Notes: generated from the letters alone by a model not told the origin. Positions 41,771 through 53,365 are shown, numbered from the stretch's first letter. The stretch is DNA of 64,000 nt from Stappia taiwanensis (GCF_014635285.1 NZ_BMCR01000001.1:773196-837195), one strand, 5' to 3'. Made by a program: numbers and translations.

Positions 41771-44638
41771 TTACTGACACGCCTCGCAGTCCGGATCGTC
41801 AATGGCGCAGGCCCCGCCCCAGGCGCTCCCCGGCTCGGCCGCGCCCGTTGCCGAAGAGACCGCATTCAGCTTGCCATCCGTGCCCTTCAGCGTTGACTTC
41901 TCAACATGGGTGGCGGAGCGCGAACGCAGGTAGTAGGTGGTCTTCAGGCCCTTCTTCCAGGCCAGCCGGTAGAGCGCATCGAGCTTCCGCCCGCTCGGAT
42001 TGGCGATATAGAGATTGAGCGACTGGGCCTGGTCGATCCACTTCTGACGGCGCGATGCCGCTTCAATCAGCCAGTCGGAATCGATTTCGAAGGCCGTGGC
42101 ATAGAGCGCCTTGAGATCCTCCGGCACCCGGTCGATCTGCCCAAGCGACCCGTCGAAATACTTCAGGTCCGACATCATCACCTCGTCCCAGAGCCCCCGC
42201 GCCTTCAGGTCATGGACGAGCCGGGCATTCACCACCGTGAAATCGCCCGACATGTTCGATTTGACGAAAAGGTTCTGGTAGCTGGGCTCGATCGACTGCG
42301 ACACGCCGCAGATGTTTGAGATCGTCGCCGTCGGGGCAATCGCCATCACGTTGGAATTGCGCATGCCGGTGGTCCTCACCCGCTGGCGCAAGGCCTCCCA
42401 ATCCAGCGTTTCCGACCGGTCCATCTCCACCCCGGGACGGGCCTCCTGCAAGAGGTCGATGCTGTCGATGGGCAGCACGCCTTTGGACCACAGCGAACCG
42501 TCGAAGCTGGCGTAGCGGCCGCGCTCCGCGCTCAGATCCACCGAGGCGGAAATCGCATGGTAGCTGATCGCCTCCATGCTCCGGTCGGCGAACTCCGCCG
42601 CCTCCTCCGAGGCATAGGCGATGCGCAGCTTCTGCAAGGCGTCCTGAAACCCCATCAGGCCAAGCCCGACGGGCCGGTGCCGAAGGTTGGACCGGCGCGC
42701 TTCGGGGATGGTGTAGAAGTTGATGTCAACGACATTGTCGAGCATGCGCATGGCGGTGCCGACGGTTCGCGCGAGCCGCTCGCTGTCAAGCCGGCCCTCG
42801 GCAATGTGATTGGCGAGATTGACCGAGCCGAGATTGCAGACGGCCACCTCGTCCTTCGCCGTGTTGAGGGTGATTTCCGTGCACAGGTTGGACGAATGCA
42901 CCACGCCCACATGCCCTTGCGGCGAGCGGATGTTGCACGGGTCCTTGAAGGTAATCCAGGGATGCCCGGTCTCGAACAGCATGGTCAGCATCCGCCGCCA
43001 CAGATCGACCGCGCGCACCGTCTTGAAGACGCGCACATCGCCCGCCGCCGCCCGGGCTTCATGGGCCTCATAGGCCGTCTTGAACGCCGCGCCGTAAAGG
43101 TCGTGCAGATCCGGCGTCTCGTCGGGCGAGAACAGCGTCCACGCACCATCCGCCTCGACCCGTTCCATGAACAGATCCGGCACCCAGTTGGCGGTGTTCA
43201 TGTCATGGGTGCGGCGGCGGTCGTCACCGGTGTTCTTGCGCAGATCGAGGAACTCCTCGATGTCGATATGCCAGGTCTCCAGATAGGCGCAGACCGCCCC
43301 TTTTCGCTTGCCCCCCTGATTGACGGCAATCGCCGTGTCATTGGCCACTTTCAGGAAGGGAACCACCCCCTGGCTTTCGCCGTTGGTGCCCTTGATATGC
43401 GCGCCCAGCCCGCGCACCGGCGTCCAGTCGTTGCCCAGACCGCCGGAGTACTTGGCCAGCAGGGCATTGTCCTTCACCGCCTTGAAAATGCCTTCCAGAT
43501 CATCGGAAACCGTGGTCAGGAAGCAGGAGGAGAGCTGCGGCCGCAGCGTGCCGGAGTTGAACAGGGTCGGCGTCGAGGCCATGAAGTCGAAGGAGGACAA
43601 AAGGTCGTAGAATTCGATGGCGCGGGCCTCGCGGTCGATCTCGCGCACGGCAAGCCCCATGGCGACCCGCATGAAGAACGCCTGCGGCAGCTCGAAACGC
43701 TTCCCGCCCACATGCAGGAAATAGCGGTCGTAGAGCGTCTGCAGCCCCAGATACTGGAAGTTCAGATCCCGCTCGGGCCTCAAGGCGGCGCCGAGCCTGT
43801 CCAGATCGAAGCGGCCAAGCTCCAGGTCGATCAGCTCCGCATTGATGCCCGCCTCGATGAACTGGCGAAAGTAGCCGGGGTAGCGTCCTGCCATCTCCGC
43901 CTGGGTGGCCTCTTCCGCCCGGCCGGTGACGAAGCTCAGCGCCTCGCGGCGCAGCCGGTCGAGCAACAGCCGCGCGGACACGAAGGCATAGTTGGGCTCC
44001 TGCTCCACAAGCGTGCGCGCCGCCAAAATCGGCGCCAGCGACAGCTCATCCTGGAGAATTCCGTCATAGAGATTGCGGCGGGTCTCGGTCAGGATCGGGT
44101 CCGGCGACACCGCCTCCAGCCCGGCGCAGGCTTCCGCGACAACCGCGACGAGCCGTGCCTCATCGAGCGGCACCTGCCGGCCATCCTCAAGGGTCATCCG
44201 CAGCACCGAGGTTGCCTTGTCCTCCGGGACGCCCTCCGCCGCCGCGCGCTCGCGGGCCCGCTCTTCCCGATAGAGCACGTAGGCGCGGGCGACGCGGTGA
44301 TGCTCGCCGCGCATCATCGCCAGTTCCACCTGGTCCTGAATGTCCTCGATATGGAAGGTGCGGCCGCTGTCGACACGCCGGGTCAATGCGGACACGACGT
44401 TGCCGGTCAGTTCCTCGACACAATCGTGAACCCGGCGCGACCCGGCCGCGGAAGCGCCCTCCACCGCCAGAAAGGCCTTGGTGAGCGCGACCGCGATCTT
44501 GCGCGGATCGAACGGCGTCACCGCGCCGTTGCGGCGGATGACGCGATACTCCGGCTCAGGCGTTGTGGAGCTGTGCGTGTCGGTCAGATAAGGGGCCTTG
44601 GTGGCCCCGGTGGTCTGTAAATCTGCGGTCGCCGGCAT
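41771..44638 (-). CDS. nrdA: Ribonucleotide reductase large (catalytic) subunit, class I
   Basis: A 955-residue R1 protein. An ATP-cone begins at Y-R-V-I-R-R-N-G (about residue 30), and a second cone-like stretch (D-G-R-Q-V-P-L-D) follows. The catalytic core has the redox cysteine in L-S-S-C-F-L, the N-L-C-T-E finger with Asn, thiyl Cys and Glu, then V-A-V-C-N-L-G-S, the radical-transfer tyrosine pair in T-T-Y-Y-L-R and a C-terminal C-A-I-D-D-P-D-C pair for re-reduction. The ATG at 44638 follows ACGGGG and lies downstream of a cobalamin riboswitch. Two cones suggest tight dATP control. Confidence 0.95.
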   Translation of the reverse strand: MPATADLQTTGATKAPYLTDTHSSTTPEPEYRVIRRNGAVTPFDPRKIAVALTKAFLAVEGASAAGSRRVHDCVEELTGNVVSALTRRVDSGRTFHIEDIQDQVELAMMRGEHHRVARAYVLYREERARERAAAEGVPEDKATSVLRMTLEDGRQVPLDEARLVAVVAEACAGLEAVSPDPILTETRRNLYDGILQDELSLAPILAARTLVEQEPNYAFVSARLLLDRLRREALSFVTGRAEEATQAEMAGRYPGYFRQFIEAGINAELIDLELGRFDLDRLGAALRPERDLNFQYLGLQTLYDRYFLHVGGKRFELPQAFFMRVAMGLAVREIDREARAIEFYDLLSSFDFMASTPTLFNSGTLRPQLSSCFLTTVSDDLEGIFKAVKDNALLAKYSGGLGNDWTPVRGLGAHIKGTNGESQGVVPFLKVANDTAIAVNQGGKRKGAVCAYLETWHIDIEEFLDLRKNTGDDRRRTHDMNTANWVPDLFMERVEADGAWTLFSPDETPDLHDLYGAAFKTAYEAHEARAAAGDVRVFKTVRAVDLWRRMLTMLFETGHPWITFKDPCNIRSPQGHVGVVHSSNLCTEITLNTAKDEVAVCNLGSVNLANHIAEGRLDSERLARTVGTAMRMLDNVVDINFYTIPEARRSNLRHRPVGLGLMGFQDALQKLRIAYASEEAAEFADRSMEAISYHAISASVDLSAERGRYASFDGSLWSKGVLPIDSIDLLQEARPGVEMDRSETLDWEALRQRVRTTGMRNSNVMAIAPTATISNICGVSQSIEPSYQNLFVKSNMSGDFTVVNARLVHDLKARGLWDEVMMSDLKYFDGSLGQIDRVPEDLKALYATAFEIDSDWLIEAASRRQKWIDQAQSLNLYIANPSGRKLDALYRLAWKKGLKTTYYLRSRSATHVEKSTLKGTDGKLNAVSSATGAAEPGSAWGGACAIDDPDCEACQ

Positions 44639-44644
44639 GATGAT

Positions 44645-44696
44645 CCCCGTGGCGGTCTGACGGCAGGACGGCACGGAGGCAGGCGGCACCACGGGG
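44645..44696 (-). promoter_or_regulatory. Inverted repeat that can sequester the nrdA ribosome site
   Basis: CCACGGGG (44652 to 44645), which contains the likely ribosome site 6 nt before the ATG, is perfectly complementary to CCCCGTGG (44696 to 44689). The pair lies downstream of the cobalamin aptamer and is the obvious candidate for its expression platform acting on translation. Confidence 0.5.
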
Positions 44697-44756
44697 AAGG
44701 ACCGGTGGCAACACGCGCACCACCGGGACACCCCGCCCGTGGACGTTCATTTCATC

Positions 44757-44916
44757 GCGGCAGGTCTCCTGGCTCGCAGGTCATAGCGGCTGTCTGGCCT
44801 TCCCGGCGCCCGCTCGGCGCCAGTGACACAATGCGACAGCAGCTCACTGCTAACAGTTGCGGGGGCAGCGCCGGACTTGCGTTTCGCGCACCGGCTTCCC
44901 TCTTAGCTTCCGATCG
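44757..44916 (-). promoter_or_regulatory. Cobalamin riboswitch upstream of nrdAB
   Basis: Read on the minus strand this has the standard cobalamin-aptamer order: AGAGGGAAGCCGGTG, then GCTGCCCCCGCAACTGT (the B12 box core), a variable hairpin, GGAAGGCCAGAC, and GAGCCAGGAGACCTGCC at the 3' end. It lies about 120 nt before nrdA. In organisms that also have a B12-dependent class II reductase, such riboswitches turn off the class I genes when cobalamin is available. Confidence 0.93.
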
Positions 44917-44948
44917 GTGAGGAATCGAAAGAACCACGACCACCGCAT

Positions 44949-44976
44949 TTCGTAGCCACACCCGCACCCATGTCAA
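44949..44976 (-). promoter_or_regulatory. Putative nrdAB promoter
   Basis: On the minus strand a perfect TTGACA (44976 to 44971) and TACGAA (44954 to 44949) are separated by 16 bp, about 35 nt before the riboswitch aptamer. A dyad CAACA-TAT-TGTTG overlaps the -35 (44974-44986) and may be an operator. Confidence 0.5.
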
Positions 44977-45062
44977 CATATTGTTGCCATAGCCTGGGGA
45001 TGGCCGCACCGCATCGCAGCGGAACGCTCCCGCGAATCCGGCGATTTCATGCGCCCACGCCG

Positions 45063-45701
45063 TCATTTCCGACGCGCGACGATGAAGGGGCGGCCGTCCT
45101 TGCCACGGCTGGCGTGAGCCTCCACCGCCAGGATCTCGAACCCCGCATCGGCGATGTGCTGGCTGAGCTCCTCCGCCCCCAGCGACCGCACATAAGGCGC
45201 CATGCCGACAGCGCGCATCACAGGCAGCACCAGCCAGCGGATCAACGGGGTCATGTCCCTGAGGCACGGGGTCTTGGAGATGAACAGCCCCTCTTCCGCG
45301 AGCATGCCGTGAATGCTGCGCAAGGTGCCGGGCAGATCGCGCAAGAGGTGGAGATAGTTGAAGCAAAGAACGGCATTCACCCGGCTCGCCTGCCCTGCCA
45401 GTTCCTCGGCCGTCGCCACCTGGAAGGAAAGCCCGTCAACCGGGGCGGCAGCCTGTTTGTCCCGCGCCAGCGCGATCATCTCGGCGGAGAAATCCGTCGC
45501 CAGATAGTCGTCCACCGCCCCGGCGAGCACCAGCGCCGTGGAGCCGGTGCCGCAGCCCAGTTCAACAACCCGATCCTCCGGCCGCAGCAAGGCGCGGCAA
45601 CGCTCCAGCGTGTGGGCATACCCGGCCTCATCGGAGATTGCCCGGGCCGCATATTTCCCGGCCATCCGATCCCAAAACCCCGCGTCGCGTCCCGTGCTCA
45701 T
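45063..45701 (-). CDS. Class I SAM-dependent methyltransferase
   Basis: A 212-residue Rossmann methyltransferase. Motif I is V-V-E-L-G-C-G-T-G-S-T-A-L (about residues 45-57), and the acidic loop A-T-D-F-S-A-E-M-I follows. The length fits small-molecule methyltransferases of the type-11/25 group. The substrate is unknown. The ATG at 45701 follows GGAGGCGAG. It is divergent from a LysR gene, which may regulate it. Confidence 0.88.
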   Translation of the reverse strand: MSTGRDAGFWDRMAGKYAARAISDEAGYAHTLERCRALLRPEDRVVELGCGTGSTALVLAGAVDDYLATDFSAEMIALARDKQAAAPVDGLSFQVATAEELAGQASRVNAVLCFNYLHLLRDLPGTLRSIHGMLAEEGLFISKTPCLRDMTPLIRWLVLPVMRAVGMAPYVRSLGAEELSQHIADAGFEILAVEAHASRGKDGRPFIVARRK

Positions 45702-45794
45702 GATCTCGCCTCCTTCACGCCTCGCGGCCGGGAAATATCATATGCAGACTTCAGGTAAATTGCCGAAATTCCCATGATTGATATACGTAAACGC

Positions 45795-46706
45795 ATGAGA
45801 AGCCTCGACTGGAACCACCTTCGCGCCTTTCACGCCACCGCGACAACCGGCTCGCTGTCGGGCGCGGCCCGTCAGCTTGGCCTGACGCAACCCACCTTGT
45901 CGCGTCAGGTCCAGTCTCTGGAAGAGCAACTGGGCGTCGCGCTGTTCGAACGGCCGGGACGCAAGCTGGTGCTGACGCCGACGGGGCACGAGATGCTCAA
46001 ACATATCGGCACCATGGCGGATGCGGCGCAGGCCGCGGCCCTGACCGCCAGCGGCGAGATGCAGGAGCTGCGCGGCCGGGTACGCATTTCCGCAAGCGAC
46101 AGCGTGGCGGCCTATCTTCTGCCCGGGATCGCCCTGCACCTGCGGGATAAGGCGCCCCGGCTCACCATCGAGATCCTCGCCGCGAACGAACTCAGCGACC
46201 TGCACCGGATGGAAGCGGATATCGCGATCCGGCACCAGAGCCCGGACCGCCCCGGCCTGACGGGACAGCACCTGCGCGACACGGAGGCCGGCTTCTATGC
46301 CTCCGAAGACTGGATCGCCCGCAACGGAATGCCGGCAACGCTCGCCGAGCTCGCCGGGGACGACCTGCTTGGCTTCGACGACACGGACCGCTTTTCCGCC
46401 TATCTGCGCGGGACCGGCATTCCCATGGAGGCGGACGATTTCCGGCTGATCTCCAGTTCCTCGGTCACCGTCTGGGAGATGGTCAAACGCGGGCTGGGCG
46501 TGGCGCCGATGCTGTGCGACATCGCTAAGCGCACACCCGGGGTGGTGCGGCTGCTGCCGGACCTGGCGACAACCCCGGTGCCGATCTGGCTGGTGACCCA
46601 TGACGCCTTGCAGGCCAGCCCGCGCATCCGGCTGGTGCTGAAGGTTCTCGCCAAAGAACTGGGCGCCCGAACGGGCGAAGCTGACAGCAACAGCGCCAAA
46701 CGCTGA
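45795..46706 (+). CDS. LysR-family transcriptional regulator
   Basis: A 303-residue LysR protein with helix-turn-helix G-S-L-S-G-A-A-R-Q-L-G-L-T-Q-P-T-L-S and an effector-binding domain. The start M-R-S-L-D-W-N-H-L-R-A-F is placed like other members; an ATG seven codons upstream (45774) is possible. It diverges from the methyltransferase gene and converges on the octahaem cytochrome gene. The target is unknown; the divergent methyltransferase is the natural candidate. Confidence 0.88.
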   Translation: MRSLDWNHLRAFHATATTGSLSGAARQLGLTQPTLSRQVQSLEEQLGVALFERPGRKLVLTPTGHEMLKHIGTMADAAQAAALTASGEMQELRGRVRISASDSVAAYLLPGIALHLRDKAPRLTIEILAANELSDLHRMEADIAIRHQSPDRPGLTGQHLRDTEAGFYASEDWIARNGMPATLAELAGDDLLGFDDTDRFSAYLRGTGIPMEADDFRLISSSSVTVWEMVKRGLGVAPMLCDIAKRTPGVVRLLPDLATTPVPIWLVTHDALQASPRIRLVLKVLAKELGARTGEADSNSAKR

Positions 46707-46737
46707 GCACTCTGCCCCATTCACCCCGACAGACGCT

Positions 46738-48714
46738 CTACTGTGCGAAATAGGGTTTGAGCGCCATCAGGTTCGGATCGCCCGGATTGGCGGCAAGCCC
46801 CTTCTGTAGGGCGAATTGGGCAGCCGGCATATCCCTGACCGCAAGCAGGATCCGAACCTGCATGATCCAGGCATTGACCATCTGCGGATCGAGCCGGGTC
46901 ACTTCCCGGAACGCGGCAACGGCGGCCTTCGGATTGCGCATCGCCAGCGCCGTGCCGCCAAGGACCAGATGGGTCTCCGGGAAATCGAGCTTGGCGGCAT
47001 TGGCCGCCTGCCATTCCTTCGACGCGGAGCGCGCCGCCCGGTCGATCCTCGGCGGCAGGTGGGCGACCGGCAGACCGAGCATTTCCCGCGCGGCGGCGAT
47101 CCGCACCGCCCTGACCGGATCTTCCAACGCCCCGGCGATCCGGCGCAATCGGTCAGGAGGCTGAGCCGCCCGCTGCACGGAGACGGCAGCGGCGCGAACC
47201 AGCGGGTCGGCATCGTGGATCAGCGGTGCCGCGCGCGCGGCCATCTGCGGTGTCGCCCGCTCCGCCAACAGGTCGAGCGCGGTGGCACGCACGATGCCCG
47301 GTAACCCGTCGTGCCCGGCAAGCTCAAGCAATTCCGCATCGAAACCGCTCGGGTTCCGCTGCGCGCCCGCCAGCACCTCCCCGTAATGCGGACCGCGATG
47401 GGCGCTTTCCGGAAAGCGCTTTTTCAACACCGCCGCCGCCCAGCTTGCCGGCTTGTCGGCATGGCAATCGCTACAGGCATTGGGCGTGCCGAGCGTCTCG
47501 GTCAGATCGGGTCGCGGCACGCGAAAGGAATGGTCCCGGCGTCCATCGATCCCCATGTAGATCCGCTCGATCATGTGACAGGAAACGCATTGGGCGCCGG
47601 CAGTGCCCGGCTTATGAAAATGATGGGAGGGATCGTCATAGCGCCGCGCCGTCAGCGACGGGAACTCAGCATTGCCGGTGGGCGAATGGCATTGGGTGCA
47701 GACCGCGTTGCCTTCGGCCCGCAAGTCCCCGCCATGTGGTTCATGGCAGTTCGAGCAGCGCACGCCCTTGTCGTACATTTTCGACTGAAGGAACGAGCCA
47801 TAGACATAGACTTCGTCCAGGATCTGCCCATCCGGGTGGTAGAGCCCCGGGGTCAAGAGCGCCAGCCGATAGCTGTCGTGAAAGGGCGCGCCGGGCAGCG
47901 GATTGCCATCCGCGAACGGCTCCCGGCGTGAATGACACCCGGCGCATTGCTGAATCTCCACCTCCGGAAGGCCCTTGGCAAAGCGGACCGGCAAACCGGC
48001 GTCCCCCGTGCCGGGAAACAGGCTGCCCTGACCGCCCTTGCCGGCCCGCGCCCAGACGACATGCGCGGCGCCGGGGCCGTGGCAAGCTTCGCAGCCGACG
48101 CCGATTTCCGCCTGGCTGCTGGAATAGCGTCTGGTCCGAAGATCGTAAGCCTTCGAAAACCCGGTCGCGTGACACTCCGCGCAGCGGGCATTCCAGGTCT
48201 TGTACGGTCCGGACCAGTGAAGCCCGTCCTTGGGCGTCAGCTTTTGATCGGGATAAAGGTGATACCAGCGCTTCTTCTGCTGGTCCCAGACAACATCGAA
48301 CGACTGCAACCGGCCCGGCTCGGTCTCAAGGAGATACTGTTGCAAGGGCGCGACGCCACCGACGCCCTCAACCTTGAAGGCTCTTCGCCCGCCCGCGAAA
48401 TCCTCGGTTTCGATGACGAAATCACCGCCTTCTCTGAAGAACCGGGTGGTCCGCCCGTCCTTCTCGAACGCCACACCGCTGAAATCGCCGTCGACCGTGT
48501 CTTCGCTCGGCGCCATCCAGGCGCGGGCATGATGGGACGACCGCCACGCCTTGGCCTCGGCGTCGTGACAACCGGCGCAAACGGTGGAGCCGACATAGAC
48601 AGGATGAGGAGTGGAGCCGGCGGCGGGGTCGCCGCCCTCCGCGCGGGCTGCGCTCGCGCCCGGCCCAAGCGCCAGGGACAACAGCGAAACAAGGAAACCG
48701 ACCAATTTCTTCAA
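46738..48714 (-). CDS. Octahaem cytochrome c with HEAT/TPR-like C-terminal region
   Basis: A 658-residue exported protein with a signal peptide (residues about 1-25). It has eight C-x-x-C-H haem motifs: CAGCH (46-50), CAECH, CEACH, CAGCH, CSNCH, CTQCH, CVSCH and CSDCH. The haem domain resembles cytochrome c554/multihaem families. From about residue 440 the protein is helical with HEAT-like repeats (A-x-x-L-L-A-E-R-A, V-R-A-A-A-V), then a TPR-like end. It starts with TTG at 48714, with AAGGA 8 nt upstream. It probably receives or donates electrons in the periplasm. The partner and substrate are unknown, though octahaem enzymes often act on nitrogen compounds. It is 87 bp downstream of an outer-membrane barrel gene. 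Confidence 0.88.
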   Translation of the reverse strand: MKKLVGFLVSLLSLALGPGASAARAEGGDPAAGSTPHPVYVGSTVCAGCHDAEAKAWRSSHHARAWMAPSEDTVDGDFSGVAFEKDGRTTRFFREGGDFVIETEDFAGGRRAFKVEGVGGVAPLQQYLLETEPGRLQSFDVVWDQQKKRWYHLYPDQKLTPKDGLHWSGPYKTWNARCAECHATGFSKAYDLRTRRYSSSQAEIGVGCEACHGPGAAHVVWARAGKGGQGSLFPGTGDAGLPVRFAKGLPEVEIQQCAGCHSRREPFADGNPLPGAPFHDSYRLALLTPGLYHPDGQILDEVYVYGSFLQSKMYDKGVRCSNCHEPHGGDLRAEGNAVCTQCHSPTGNAEFPSLTARRYDDPSHHFHKPGTAGAQCVSCHMIERIYMGIDGRRDHSFRVPRPDLTETLGTPNACSDCHADKPASWAAAVLKKRFPESAHRGPHYGEVLAGAQRNPSGFDAELLELAGHDGLPGIVRATALDLLAERATPQMAARAAPLIHDADPLVRAAAVSVQRAAQPPDRLRRIAGALEDPVRAVRIAAAREMLGLPVAHLPPRIDRAARSASKEWQAANAAKLDFPETHLVLGGTALAMRNPKAAVAAFREVTRLDPQMVNAWIMQVRILLAVRDMPAAQFALQKGLAANPGDPNLMALKPYFAQ

Positions 48715-48801
48715 GGCGCAATTCCTTGTTTATCTTAAGAAATCCGCGAATTCCTCACCTGACAGTCCCTCACCCGGGCCCCGAAAAATAACGTGCCGCG
48801 C

Positions 48802-49602
48802 CTAGAAACTGAAGGCCACACCCAACAACGGCCCATGGGTGATGGTATCGTAGGAGAAGGCGGACCTGCCGCTCTTGCCATTGTCGTAGTTCACGCCAAT
48901 GGCCTTGTACTGCAGATGCAGAGCCCAGCTTTCGTTGAAGTGATAGCCAACCCCGGCCTGTGCCCCCCAGGTGAACTCGGAAACAAGGCCGAAGCCGCCG
49001 ATGTTGCCGCTGCCGTAAAGGGACCACGTGTCAGACAGAAAATACTGGCCGCGCACGCCGATGACCGGGTCCACCCATTGCTCGGTGATCGTGCGGGAGA
49101 AGCTATTGCCCGGCACGGACGCATTCACGCTGAGCTGATTGTACCACCAGCGCCCGCCCGCATAGGCCTCCGCCCAGTTTCGGTCCTCGGACCAGAACCG
49201 GTAGCCAAAGAAACCTTCCGTCACCAACTGCTTGACGCTGGCATCAACGGTTCCGCCGGCGGCGGGGAAGGTCCGGCCGCTGCCCAGATCCATATAGGCC
49301 ACATCAAGCAAGGCCCCGAAGCGGTTGTCGTAAAGCACCTCAAGATGGCCCATGGCGCCGAACTGCAGGTTCTCGAAGATTGTTCCCGGCGAAACGTTCA
49401 GGTCAGTCGTCGGCAAGCGACCGATCCTCGACGTTCCCGAGATGGTCGGCGCCAGCAGATATGGCGCGATGACGAATGTCCAAGCACCCTCTTCCCGGGG
49501 AGCGGGTTGCTCCGGCGGAGGCGGCGCCGACGAAATATCGGCGGCAAGAACCGGACCGCAGCTCAGTCCAAGAATAAAAAGGGTGTTGGCTGACCTGCGC
49601 AT
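48802..49602 (-). CDS. Outer-membrane beta-barrel protein
   Basis: A 266-residue protein with a signal peptide ending at V-L-A-A-D, a proline-rich linker and then alternating polar/hydrophobic strands rich in aromatic residues. It ends in phenylalanine (G-V-A-F-S-F), typical of outer-membrane barrels recognised by BamA. It resembles OmpW/porin-like small barrels of alphaproteobacteria. The start at 49602 follows AGGATAG. It is upstream of, and co-directional with, the octahaem cytochrome gene, so the two may be co-expressed. Confidence 0.84.
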   Translation of the reverse strand: MRRSANTLFILGLSCGPVLAADISSAPPPPEQPAPREEGAWTFVIAPYLLAPTISGTSRIGRLPTTDLNVSPGTIFENLQFGAMGHLEVLYDNRFGALLDVAYMDLGSGRTFPAAGGTVDASVKQLVTEGFFGYRFWSEDRNWAEAYAGGRWWYNQLSVNASVPGNSFSRTITEQWVDPVIGVRGQYFLSDTWSLYGSGNIGGFGLVSEFTWGAQAGVGYHFNESWALHLQYKAIGVNYDNGKSGRSAFSYDTITHGPLLGVAFSF

Positions 49603-49868
49603 GGCTATCCTGTGTGTTTCCTGAACCCGGCTCTCACAATCCTGATTAATATTCGACGATGCCCCGGAAATATCCAACATTTATTTCGGAGACGAGAGAC
49701 CCCAACTCAACCGCAACCGATAGAAAACTGCCGCGCCTCGGCCTTCCAGCTTGGCCCAAATGGCGCGCGTTTTGCCGCTTTCCGGGAAATCTGTTGCGAA
49801 ATCCTGTGAAATTTCCTCAAATGCCGCCAAATCATGCCGGAAATGGCGCGCTTCTGGGGAGGGGCAGA

Positions 49869-51249
49869 ATGGGCTCGCAGTCCATGGCTGAAGCGACTGA
49901 TACGCAAAACGATCCTGAGTTCGGCCCCAGGCTGGGGCAAGCCTCCATCCTTGTCGTCGATGACGAACCGGGCATGCGCAATTTCCTTGTCCGGATTCTC
50001 CAGCCCCACTGTGCCCGCATCGATGAGGCCGCCGATACGGTCGAAGCCTCCGAGCGGCTCGATGCCCAGCAATATGATGTGGTCATCATGGACAACATCA
50101 TGCCCGGCAAGACCGGCGTGGAGTGGCTGGCGGAACAGCGCGGCATCGGCTTCTTCGCCGATGCCATTCTGATGACCGCCTATGCGGATCTGGAAACCGC
50201 CATTCAGGCCTTGCGGGCGGGCGCGGTCGACTTCATTCTGAAACCCTTCCGCTCCAACCAGCTGCTCAACGCCGTCGCCCGCTGTCTCGACCGGTCGACC
50301 CTGGCGCGGGAAAACCAGCTCCTGCGGCATCAGCTGCATGCCACCTCCGACCATCTGCTTTTGCGCGACAAACTGATCGGCCATTCGCCCCAGATCGGCG
50401 AGGTGCGCCAGACCATCGCCCGGGTCGCGCCGCTGCCCACCTCGATCCTGATCACCGGCGAATCCGGGACCGGCAAGGAAGTGGTCGCCCGCTCGGTCCA
50501 TGACCTGTCGGATCGCCGCGACAAGCCCTTTGTGCCGATCAACTGCGCAGCGATCCCCGGCGACATGATCGAGGCGGAGCTGTTCGGCCATCTGAAGGGC
50601 GCCTTCACCGGCGCCGGCACGGATCGTGACGGGCTGTTCATGCACGCCCAGGGCGGCACGCTGTTTCTCGATGAGATTGGCGAATTGCCGCTGGCGCTGC
50701 AAAGCAAGCTCCTGCGGGCGCTCGAGGACCGGCGCATCCGCCCGGTCGGCTCGGAACGGGAGGTGCGGGTCGACCTGCGCTTCGTCTTCGCCACCAACGC
50801 CAATCTTGAAGACGAAATCGCTGCCGGACGGTTCCGGGCCGATCTCTTCTACCGGATCAATGTGATGCAGATCGAGATGCCGCCCTTGCGCGAGCGCGGC
50901 ACCGACATTCAGGAACTGGCCGACCTGTTCATGCAGAAGCTGGCGCGGCAGCTCGGTATGCCGCCAGTGCCGATGGACGATGAGGTCATCGCCGGGCTTC
51001 TGGCCTATGACTGGCCGGGGAACGTGCGGGAGCTGCGCAATCTCGTCGAACGCTCGCTCATTCTCGGCCGCTTCCCGGAGGAGTTTCACCGCCGGGGAGC
51101 CTCGGCTCCGAAGCCGGACGACACGCTGGAGGCGGTCGAACGCCGCCATATCCTGACCGTGCTCGATCAGGCCGGCGGCAACCGCGCCGAGGCCGCCCGC
51201 CGGCTGGGCATCGCCCGAAAAACCATCGACCGAAAGCTCGCCGACTGGA

Positions 51250-51257
<8 letters not shown>
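49869..51257 (+). CDS. Sigma-54-dependent response regulator, NtrC/DctD type
   Basis: A 462-residue regulator with three parts. The receiver has phospho-acceptor Asp75 in V-V-I-M-D-N-I-M-P. The AAA+ domain has Walker A G-E-S-G-T-G-K-E, an intact G-A-F-T-G-A loop and Walker B G-G-T-L-F-L-D-E-I-G. The Fis-type helix-turn-helix is at the end (R-A-E-A-A-R-R-L-G-I-A-R-K-T). It should activate sigma-54 promoters. The ATG at 49869 follows GGGGAGGGG. The gene overlaps the sensor kinase by 8 bp. The likely target is the MFS gene downstream, which has a -24/-12 promoter. Confidence 0.95.
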
Positions 51258-53280
<2,023 letters not shown>

Positions 53281-53307
53281 CGCCCAGCGCGGGCGACAGC
53301 GCCCATC

Positions 53308-53365
53308 TAGACAAAATGTCCACCTCGCGGCGCCGGCACGTGGGGCGGTCTGGACGAAATGTCCA
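53308..53365. promoter_or_regulatory. Two upstream activator sites for the sigma-54 regulator
   Basis: Two inverted repeats, TAGAC-AAAAT-GTCCA (53308-53322) and TGGAC-GAAAT-GTCCA (53351-53365), are 43 bp apart, close to four helical turns. They lie 55-112 bp upstream of the -24 element, the normal position for NtrC-type activator sites. Confidence 0.65.
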
